A stretch of 64,000 nucleotides of DNA, from NCBI GenBank assembly GCA_016748015.1, contig JAAOMT010000778.1, positions 66,945-130,944 on the forward strand, given 5' to 3'. This document shows positions 1 to 8,973 of this stretch, piece by piece. This stretch comes from Geosiphon pyriformis (Eukaryota > Glomeromycota > Glomeromycetes > Archaeosporales > Geosiphonaceae). Position 1 is the first letter of the stretch. Each line of letters starts with the position of its first letter. Under the pieces are notes generated by a model. That model was not told the origin of the DNA, made no database searches, and was given only the letters and a program-made list of their open reading frames with translations. Made by a program: the position numbers and the translations under genes.

Positions 1-528
1 CCAAAAGAAACATAATAGATAATTGATGCTGAATGTTTAGCATAAATGAATACCAGTCTGCTTTTATCTTTCTCTGATAATACTCTATAAAATAAACTAC
101 TAAAAAGAGTTTTTCTACTTATAGAGCAGTCCAATAACATATGACTCAATTTCTCATACTTAACATATTTTACAAAACCTAAACAAAACCAGTACAAAGT
201 GACACTTCTTAAAACTAACATAGTTCTTATAACACCATCCAGTAACTTAGTTAAGTTGAAACAAACAACTGCATATCTGGTCTGAGCATATAAAACTAAA
301 TGTCAATTAATAACACATGTTTTTCATTTACAGAACCAATAAAATTCCAAATGTTATGAGCATTTGTTCCTATTGGTAATATATAAAGAAGTGTTTTATA
401 ACAATCTTTTGTATCTCATGTTATTTTATTCAGATCTGTCCTGGCTATACACCATTACTCATAGAATATAGAAAATATAGTATTATTAGTCAGTAGATAT
501 TAGCCAATTAGATATAGACATAGTAAAT

Positions 529-641
529 GTGGAATTCCAGGATTCCTCTCAGAGGAATTGCAGAATTCCAGAAATTTCAGGATTCCCCAATGAGAAATCG
601 CAGGATTCCAGAAATTCCAGGATTCCTGTCACAAGAAATTG
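529..641. repeat. 40-bp tandem repeat rich in GGAATTCC-like palindromes
   Basis: Two adjacent units of about 40 bp (561-600 and 601-641) each read CAGRATTCCAGAAATT, then YCAGGATTCC, then a spacer ending in AGAAAT. A partial unit precedes them at 529-560. The units are built from inverted GGAATTCC and GGATTCC words, so the array could form hairpins. I see no coding role for it. Confidence 0.7.
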
Positions 642-949
642 AGGAATTGAGGAATCTCAAATATGTATATATAACAGTAGCATTAGAAGCAGAAAAGACA
701 GACTCAATACCAAGAATACTTAGCTTAGTTACCACAATCTTCAAATAAATAATTATTCACTATATCAAATCTATTCTTTGCTACCAACACTTCATGTTAA
801 TAGTAACTAATACTTAACCATACTGGAACAATAGCTCTTGATCACGGCTATTGACAGAATACTAATTTGCAAATCGCCTTGGCTTACTTCTTATTTCTCT
901 CTTTTATCTTTCTTTATTTTTTTTGTTGTCTACTAACTTGATTAAAGGA

Positions 950-1080
950 TTTACTCTTGGAGGACTTACAGAGGAATAACACATACTTAAAGAATACTTA
1001 CTCTTGGAGGACTTATGGAGGAATAAACTTGCTTAAACAATACTTACTCTTGGAGAACTTACAGAAGAACTGATGTCAGG
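950..1080. repeat. 47-bp tandem repeat, about three copies
   Basis: The word ACTCTTGGAG followed by RACTTAYRGARGAA recurs at about 953, 1000 and 1046, giving a period of 46-47 bp. The copies differ by a few substitutions. This is a short minisatellite in non-coding sequence and is unrelated to the repeat at 529-641. Confidence 0.75.
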
Positions 1081-1344
1081 AAACAGCACTGGTATATACT
1101 TACAGAAAATATTGTACCAGAAGAATCATCAACCATCAAGCTGAGCAAACAATTGACGAAACTACAGTTTCAGGAAACTACTGATAAACTGTTACCAGTG
1201 AATCTCTGTCCATTATACAAAAAACTCAATTGGAAAAATCTTCAGATAAAATACCTTCAGATTATTATTGTTACTAATTGCTTTGAGCACCAAGTTATGA
1301 GTTTGTTATTTGATTTGAGACCCCAAAGAATCACCTGTAACAAC

Positions 1345-2365
1345 ACACAGCATCTTTTTTAATTAAGATGAACTATTTTACTGTAACCAAATCACTCTGA
1401 TTTGATTGGTCAAACTCTATTACAGCTTTTTGCCAAAGTCTCACCAATTGTATTTTAATCAACTTAATCAACCCAAACTCGGATAACATAGTGTATACAG
1501 TCTTAATTAATGTTTCAATTGGGATTTTTTTTATTATCACAGCTTAATTTAAATGCCCAATAGATTTTTTGAAATTAGTATTAACCAAGATTTTCACATC
1601 TTTAGCCTTTTCAGTAGTTTGTATTAAACTCAATTCAGAAATGAATATTGTTTTGATAATGCCAGCAAATTTTAAGGAAATAAATGTCTCTTCAAAACTA
1701 TTGACTTTTGAAAATAACTTTCTAACTATTACAAGCTTTTCTTGAGAAAATTTTCCAGTTATTTTATCCAATTTAATATTCAAAGTAAATGACTTTTTAA
1801 TGGAAACAACAACCAAATTCTTCAAAAGAAGAGAGAGAATTAGTGGAATATCCAACAAAATATTATTATTATTACCATTACTTAAAAAATTTATCTTGTT
1901 CAACAGTTTTTTCAAAGTCTTTTTGATATTAATATACAAATTTTTTGGCATTTAGTTGGCATTTTTGCTATTAAAAGTGGTTTTACTACCATAGTCAAAA
2001 CTAGTTTTCTTGATCAAACACTTCTCTTTTATGTTAACATTATCAGATTTAATAGTATTACTAGCTTCTGAATTCCAAAAACAACTAACTAATCTTTTAG
2101 CAAAAACTTCTTTAGTCTTAACATTATCTTCCAAAATACTATCTTTTTTTTTTTTAATAATACAAATTTAAAATCATTAGCTGAACCAGAATTTTTAACA
2201 GTCTTTTTTATAACAACAATACTAAAACTAATAGTGATCTTATAATCAAACAAAAATGGTTTGGATTTATCATACTGAATGGTAAAAAACTTTTTTTAAA
2301 AAATTTTTTGACTCTTTTTTGGGGTTTTAGAACAAAAAAAAGGAAAAAGTTTATCAAAAAATTAC
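1345..2365 (-). pseudogene. LINE 5' fragment: decayed ORF1, 3'-truncated
   Basis: On the minus strand the translation follows LINE ORF1 from its N terminus (about 2134 downward) through the block containing KSFTLNIKL, IVRKLFSKVNSF and KFAGIIK (1544-1951), then past a stop into the RRM-like block AVIIKKIP and LWQKAVIEF down to about 1350. The same blocks occur in the LINEs at 8821 and 16166 (KSFTLDINLSAVEGK, LWQKAVVEFAE). Several stops interrupt it, and homology ends near 1345, before the zinc knuckle. LINE copies are normally truncated at the 5' end, so a copy keeping its 5' end and lacking its 3' end points to later deletion or rearrangement. Confidence 0.75.
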
Positions 2366-2679
2366 TGATTTTTTTATTATTTGTTATTTAAAAATATTTT
2401 TTATAAATAAACTAATTATTAATAAGAAATTTTTAATAATTTAATATAATAATTAATTAAAGTATTATTCAAATTTTAATAAATTATTTATAATTATAAC
2501 AAAATATATTCAAAACAATATTTGAATTAATTTTATTACAAATTAATTTAAATAAAAAAATATTTTATTGTATATATTAGCCAAAATATTAATTTTATTA
2601 AAAAAATTATAGTATAACTAATTTAAAATATTTAACTATTTATTAAACTATAAAAATAATATATATGTAATAATTTGGT
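2366..2679. other. A/T-only tract between LINE fragments
   Basis: This is nearly pure A and T, dominated by short AAT, TAA and TTA words. No gene or element end is recognised. Confidence 0.7.
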
Positions 2680-2975
2680 ACTTTCCACTATTCATGAATT
2701 TTCATCTTTGCTTTTTGACAATATTATTAGGTTACTTGGTATTATAAAGATACATGATATTGGTTTTGGTTTTTACAAGTCTTGCAGTTTTTTTTTTGGT
2801 ATTAATAGCTCTGTTTCTGTTATGATGAATTTATAGTGTTGCTTTGACTAGTTTGAGTGACTGGTTATGTATAGAAAGTACATGATTTGTATTTAGTTTA
2901 AATTACTTGGTTTGATGTATTGTATTAGGTAGTATTTAGATCTTACTCATAAAACATTAAAAAAAAAATATTATT
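2680..2975 (+). mobile_element. 5'-truncated LINE: ORF2 C terminus and 3' UTR
   Basis: A plus-strand frame ends IIRLLGII, GFGFYKSC, SFFFGI and SVSVM before a stop near 2847. It matches the C terminus of ORF2 in the LINE ending at 15515 (GFGFHKSCLFFSGIG). It is followed by the family's 3' UTR, recognisable as GACTGGTTATGTATAG, AAAGTACATGA, TGATGTATTG and ACTCATAAAAC, and then an A-rich tail. It begins abruptly near 2680, as 5'-truncated LINE insertions do. Relative to the better copies it carries many C-to-T changes. Confidence 0.85.
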
Positions 2976-4260
2976 ATTATTTTAGTTGGTTTTTTAATGT
3001 ATATATTAATCATAAAAAATTAATATATTATTTATTAAACTAAAAAATATTTAATAAAAATATTTATAATTAAAAAAATATATATGTTAATTTTAATAAT
3101 TTATTAAAATAAAACAAATCTAATTTATTAAAATAAAACAATCTAATTTATTTTTTATAAATAATCTAATTTATTAATATTTAATACAATATTTAATAAT
3201 GCTTAAATTTTAAAAAAAACAATTAATATCTAAAAACAATTAAAAAACTATTTTATTTAAAACAAAATTTTATATTATTAAAATTGTAAAAATACAAATA
3301 GTTTTTTATAAGTTATTTAAAACATTAAAAATTTTTTTTATAATATATTGTATATTTAAATTTTATATTTAGATATTTTTCTAAAAAAACTATTATTAAA
3401 AAAACAATTAATCTGTATTACTAATTTACAATATATAAAAACATTATTAAATATATATAAAACTATAATATTAACCAAAAATAAATAAAACAAACAAAGT
3501 TATTATAAATAATTTTAATTAAAAATCTATTTAATAAGATTAAAATTAATTTAATAAAACTTTTTTTTGTTATTTTTTAAAAAAATCAAAATATTATTGT
3601 TGTTATTAATTATTTACTAATATATAAAATTGGTTAATTAATTTGTTTTGGTTTAATAAAAGAGTTTTTGGTTTCTGATTTGTTTTTTAAAACTAAAAAA
3701 ATATTATTATTATTTGTATAAACTTTTTTGTGTTGTTTATTTAATATAGTTTTAATTAATTCAAATAATTAATTACATATAACAAATATGTAAATTGCAT
3801 CTATTTTAAAGTTTTCTATTGTTTTATTATTAAGCTGTATAATATTAAATAACAGCTAGACAATACTTATTATTATAAAAAAAAACATATATAAACAAAT
3901 TTAAATTACATGTTTTAAGTAATATAAATATTTTGGAAAATTTTATTACATTTGATTTTTTCTTATTTAAATATACCAAAATAAATAATATAAAAATGCT
4001 TTTACTTAATTTGTTGCTCAAAAAGCTTATTTGTAAAACAAACTTGTTATTTGCATTTTAAGATTTTTATATCATGTAATGTTTTGATTTGTTATTTAAA
4101 AAAAATTTCATTAAAAATAATTATATTTATTAATTTTTGTATTTAAGTAATTTTTTTACTGTTTTTTAGTACAAAAATCAGCTTTTAGTTGTTTAATTAG
4201 TTAATTTTTATATTTTAATAAAAATAACCCAGAAACAAAGATGTTTGTGTCATTTTTTAT
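2976..4260. other. A/T-only island left of the Cdt2 gene
   Basis: Almost exclusively A and T with scattered isolated G or C and homopolymer runs. No coding frame, element terminus or tandem unit could be picked out. It ends sharply near 4260, where normal-complexity host sequence begins. Confidence 0.7.
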
Positions 4261-4437
4261 TTAGCTTTTACTCGCGTCTCTTTAAGGAATGTAGTCACTT
4301 GGAATTGAAATTCCAGTAAGAATTCTATGATAAAAAATGTCATCACTCTAAAGAATTCTCCATGTTTATTTCTTTGGCTGTTTCAAAACTCAAGCTAAAA
4401 ACATCATATTATAGATAATAGCAAGCAAAGTGAGAAA

Positions 4438-4565
4438 TCGGGACACCGAATTTTAGTGTGTAACTAACGGAATTCCTTGTCACGTGATAAAGTGTAATGT
4501 GATATTATTTGGTCTGCAGCATACCCCATTTCAGTGTTTAATAATACTTTTAATAAGGTGTCCGA
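4438..4565. repeat. Possible 128-bp MITE-like element with short inverted ends
   Basis: The interval is bounded by TCGGGACACC at 4438-4447 and GGTGTCCGA at 4557-4565, which are near-perfect inverted repeats of TCGGACACC. It lies about 100 bp beyond the stop codon of the Cdt2 gene. It contains a CACGTG palindrome at 4481-4486. No clear target-site duplication is seen, so mobility is only a suggestion. Confidence 0.35.
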
Positions 4566-4671
4566 AAAAATCTGATTGCTCTAACTATGAGACTTATAAT
4601 CAATAAATATTAGTTCTGGAATTAGGGGAAAAATAAAGCTAAATATAATCGTAATCCACAGTTCGACACCA

Positions 4672-7107
4672 TCACTCATCTTCTTTCTCATACCCCCGAC
4701 GATGCCAAATTCGAAGAGTTGCATCATCCGAACAAGAGGCGATCTGGAAAAAATGTGATTAAAGTTGATTCATATTTAATTTATAACTTTTCTATTTTTG
4801 CACAAACCGTATCAAATCCCTTTGAACCCCAAGCGATACTTGTGACTTCTTGTTCATGGCCATATAAGATTATAGGTGGTTGTTCGGGTGCATCAATTTC
4901 CCAGATATATAATGCTTTATCACTTGATCCACTGACTAAATATCGATCATCAGGCGAAATTGCTATTCGCACATAAAATGATGAACACCTATAAGTAGGG
5001 TGAGTGAACCGAGCTAAGGGTGCTCCTAACTTGGTCGCGTCATATACGTAGATACTGGAATATGGTAATGTGAGCCAGTGAGTAATTATTTTATTTTATG
5101 GAATGTCAATTTTGAGCTTACTAGTTGTCGGTACTGTTGGCAAATAGCCTTTGCCCACTGTTGTCCAAGGCCAATGTTGATATTCCTATTGATCAACAAT
5201 TTTCAGTTGAATATTCCTAAGATTTAATTCTTCACATGAATATAGTTTTACCATGAGGACGTTTCGCCGTAGAGCAACTGATTGAAGTCTCTAAAAGTTT
5301 ATTGCGTGAGGTCCCTGAGATGTCCCAACATTTTATGATCCTGCAACATCAAGACAATAATATTTAGTTCAATATTTTTTTCACTTGTTTAATTAGAGTT
5401 TAGAAATGGAAACAATACCCGTCAACAGCCCCTGATGTCGCCAAATGGTTTGCATGTTTCAAGAACTGAACTCCTGTCACACTGTTGGTCGGGGTGCTCT
5501 ATTGATTAGGGAAAAATAGCAGCATTTCAATAACACAGAAAATTATAATCCTAAAACTTTTCAGTATACCAGGATAAGTTATGAACCCTTATTGGATTTG
5601 GGTCACTCAACCGATTCTTTTTACTTGAAGTCATGGGGCTATGTGGCGATGAAATGGTGAGGGTTGAGTTAAGATGTAGCTCTGTGATATCAAATTTATA
5701 TGTTAGGATGAAATTTAAATATGATAAATCAAAATTAGCTGCTCATTAAAGATAGTAACCTCCATCAACTGTTTTAAGAGGATTCTTGCGAGAATCCCAA
5801 ATACGGATGTTCCCATCTCTAGAGGCTGTAGCCCATATAACTAAAAATTAAATACTAATTGTTATGATATGCGTTGTTTATATACTATCTGTATGGTTAA
5901 TACTAAGAAGACTCACATGGACTTTCGGGATGGGCGGCAATGGATTTAATACTACAAGTATGACCTTGGAAAATAGCGGTGCATTCCTTTGTCTCGACAT
6001 CCCATAAACGCGCAGATTGATCACCTGAGGCAGTGGCCTAATAAAAACATGCAAGAATCTTTAGGATAATATGCTTTAAATTTAAATGGAACCAATCCCG
6101 ACTTACTAAAGTTCGATCATCTAAACTCCATTGAATGTCGAAAATAGCATTATTGTGAGCATTGAATCGTGTGCGGGATTGCTCTTTTAATTAAGAAAAA
6201 GGTACCAAAATAGTGAATATTGATGTTATTAAGTGTTTACTACAAACTCGAATATTTTATCAATATACCCATCTCAATCCTGTTGTCCCATCTGGAGTCA
6301 ATTAAGGAAATCGTCCCTTCTTCATCTGCCACAGCGAGAAGACTCCCGTCTTTAACAGCTAAATGAGATTCTCATATTAGAATCAATTAGAATTAATTAA
6401 ACCTACGTTAACATAGAAATACCATACAATGAGTGAAGGTGCATGCGAATGGTGCAACATATCGATTTTCTCCATAGAAACGATAAACATCATTCTCAGT
6501 GCTTATGAAGTCTTTCATCATAAATCTTGTAGAAGCTAAATTTATTTCAATCATGTAATTAATTGGAGGAATCTTAAAGGTAAATGGGTGAATCCAAATT
6601 ACCTTTCCAAGTTTTTCCAGAAAGAAGTGAGCCACCATGAGTTGTTCCCCAAAGTTCTCTTCTCCACAATATATGAAAAGGCCCTAGTTTATTGTGTTGG
6701 ATCCTCCATATTTTGTTTTCAAACTCGTGGCCGGGTTTCGCATTTGCTCGTCCTGCTTGGGAATATTTTTTTTCAAAGAAATTCGCTGTATTTTCAGTCC
6801 CAAGGCAGATCTTTGCTCTTTTACATGGCGGTGGTGTAAAATCTGGCTCTAATTCATCGGAAAATAGCCGATTTCTGATTGAGTTAAATTTTGAAGACCC
6901 CGTTTCTATTTCATCATTGAATAATCGGCTTCTTTCGGAACGTGTGATGTCAGATAATGGTGCTCTTAAGTACTGTCGCAGAGGTGACCTCTGAGAAGTG
7001 TTTTTCTGGGAGCGTTGTGGTGTATTTTCGTCTGCTTTGATGTATTGACGAATAGGTGATCGCTGAGAAGGACGCTTTTGTGAGCGTGGCTGAATACTCT
7101 CACTCAT
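4672..7107 (-). CDS. CDT2: Cdt2/DTL-like WD40 substrate receptor of CRL4 ubiquitin ligase
   Basis: Proposed exons: 6603-7107, 6428-6535, 6269-6358, 6107-6183, 5917-6037, 5760-5840, 5570-5681, 5419-5496, 5252-5340, 5122-5185, 4808-5054 and 4672-4743. All 11 introns are GT..AG and 60-80 bp, and the 1644 nt total is in frame (547 aa). Cdt2/DTL proteins recruit PCNA-bound substrates such as Cdt1 to CUL4-DDB1 in the nucleus. The call rests on family-typical blocks in order: APFACTFTHS, LLAVADEEGTISL, IFDIQW, SGDQSARLWDV, SRDGNIRIWDSR, SGAVDGIIKCWD, FYVRIAISPDDR, LVSGSSDKALYIWEID, GHEQEVTSIAW and SCSDDATLRIW. The WDSR in exon 6 fits a DDB1-contact WDxR motif; the later WDIS lacks the arginine. The N-terminal 170 residues are basic, low-complexity and carry a duplicated SQRSPxRQY segment. 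The start at 7107 is the first ATG of the open exon. The C terminus stops soon after the last blade, so it is shorter than animal DTL. Confidence 0.93.
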
Positions 7108-7136
7108 GCTTTCAAAGCTTTAAATTTTGGAATGTG

Positions 7137-7327
7137 ACGCGGTAGCTAACAGATGTTCTTCAACTAAACCTGTTGTAGTTTCAACAATGAAGAAAGGTCT
7201 GTATGAATTTTGCGAAAAACAATTGCATTCAAGGCATCAACTTCACCTTTCGACTCGCTTGATATGAAGTTTGCAAGAAAAACCTGTCTCAGGACAAAAG
7301 ATTCACATTCAACGTGTTCAAACGCGT
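7137..7327 (-). promoter_or_regulatory. MluI cell-cycle-box-like sites upstream of the Cdt2 gene
   Basis: A perfect ACGCGT lies at 7322-7327 and a related ACGCGG at 7137-7142, about 215 and 30 bp upstream of the Cdt2 start codon. ACGCGT is the core of the MCB element bound by MBF in ascomycete yeasts, where G1/S genes are its targets. CpG-rich words of this kind are rare in the surrounding AT-rich DNA. Use of the sites here is inferred. Confidence 0.45.
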
Positions 7328-7406
7328 CTTTATCGAAAGAATTTTGTGTCACATGATGACCGGGATCAGATGAATATTGCTGATGAAAGGATTTGCTTAA
7401 TAATGT
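7164..7406 (-). other. Unassigned 80-codon open frame upstream of the Cdt2 gene
   Basis: The minus-strand frame is open from just after a stop at 7407-7409 to a TAG at 7164-7166 and has no ATG. The peptide is acidic and of normal composition (it contains FEHVECESFV and DALNAIVFRK) rather than the Lys/Asn/Ile mix expected of AT-island translations. A splice-acceptor-like TTTCATCAG precedes it near 7370. I do not recognise it. It could be an exon, an upstream frame in the Cdt2 leader, or chance within a GC-richer promoter; the ACGCGT site falls inside it. Confidence 0.25.
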
Positions 7407-7440
7407 TTATCAATAAAAATGCTTATTAGGCTCAAAATCG

Positions 7441-8820
7441 CGGGTGTAATTTAACTACATAAAACAAATATACATATTTTAAATAAATACAGCTTATGCA
7501 CTTTTTACATATAACTGTTATTTAAGTTAATTAATTTAAATCAGTTTTTTTAAATAATATTACTAAAAATGTTTTATTATTATTAACAGTTTTACTTTTA
7601 AATATGTTTTAATTTTAATTTTAATTTTTGTATTAAAATTGCTTAATTTAAGTAAAAACAATTATTATATTGCTGTTTTTTTTTAACAAAAATTTTTTTT
7701 AGATATAATAACCAAGTTATTTTGTTTATTTAAAATTTAATTTAATATTATAATTTATTAAAAATTTTAAATGTTTAAGTTATTTAATTTCTAATTTTAA
7801 TTTAATAATATTATATTTAAATACTAAAAATTTAAACTTTTTTTTTAATAAAATGTAGTTTTTTTACTATTTATTTAGTTTATAATAAAATATATTATAA
7901 TTATAAACTTAAATTATATAGTTTTAACATAATTAGTTATTTAAACTTATGTTAAAACAATATTAAGCTGAATTTAATAAAAAAAAACTTATTTATAATA
8001 TTTATTTTATGCATTATTTAAAACTAAATTACTGTTATAAATAAAATAAACAGCTTTTTATACAAGAAATTACAATATATATTATAAAAATTAACATTAA
8101 AATCAAATAAAAAATTTATATTATTAAATTTAATTCAATAATATTAATTAACAACAAAAAAATAAAAAATTAATAATTAATTTAATCATAATAAAATCAT
8201 AATTCAATTTAATAAAAGATCTAAATTAAATATAAAAAATCTTAATAAATTAAAAAACACCAATAAAATTTAATATTTATTATATTTTAATACTTTTATA
8301 TATTTCTATTAATATAATATTTTAGATTTATAATTATAGTTCAAAAATAATTATTAAAAATTATAATTAATTAATTAGTTTTAATTATGTTAATTATAAT
8401 TATAATTAATATTTTAAATTTAATTATTTAAATAATTAACTTATAAAAATATAAAAAAACTTATTTTTTATTTATTTTAAATTCTTTAGAGAATTTATTT
8501 TAAATAAAAAGTTTTTTGATTTTATATTCATAATTTTTCAAAAAAACTTTTTTGTAATAAAATTAACAAATATTTTTAATAATAATATATTTAAAAAGAA
8601 GATAACTAAAAAGTTTTTTATAGACTAATAAATAGTATTTTTTTTTAAAAAAAAAGTTTTAATTAACAATATAAAATATTTAATTAATTATAAAACATTT
8701 AATTAATAATAAAACTTGTACTAAAATGTTTTTTTATATTAAAAACAAGTTAAATAATAAAAATAATAGTATTTTTTTAGCTAATAGTACAAATCTAATA
8801 ATAAAAATAAAACAATTCAA
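7441..8820. other. A/T-only island between the Cdt2 gene and the first LINE
   Basis: About 1.4 kb of almost pure A/T sequence made of TTAAT, AATTA and TATAA words, with no frame longer than a few dozen codons and no recognisable element ends. It starts abruptly at the Cdt2 upstream region and ends at the LINE 5' end. Confidence 0.7.
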
Positions 8821-8973
8821 AACTTTTTTCTCTTCTACATTCCAAATTCCCCAAAGAGCACGTTTTTGAAAGAAGTTTTTTTTGTTTTTTGTTTTTTCTA
8901 CTTGTTATATTTCACTATTTCTCTTACAAATAATCCATTTGTTGTGGACCTGGAAGCTGTTCCCAGTGGTAGT

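Larger units (their letters stand above)
1..1344. other. Left-edge intergenic region with two short tandem repeats
   Basis: No gene is recognised here. The sequence is moderately AT-rich and lacks the A/T-only character of the later islands. Two tandem repeats (529-641 and 950-1080) are listed separately. Open frames of 60-75 codons occur at 527-748 and 1153-1362, but the first is made largely of the tandem repeat and the second resembles nothing I know, so neither is called as a gene. Confidence 0.5.

Noticed and set aside
1153-1362. 69-codon plus-strand frame near the left edge
   Set aside because: Composition fits chance in AT-rich DNA, there is no similarity I recognise, and it partly overlaps the LINE fragment on the other strand.
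4719-4976. 85-codon plus-strand open frame
   Set aside because: It is antisense to the last exons of the Cdt2 gene, which explain the sequence.
6588-6994. Plus-strand frames of 83 and 100 codons
   Set aside because: Both lie antisense to exon 1 of the Cdt2 gene and have no features of their own.
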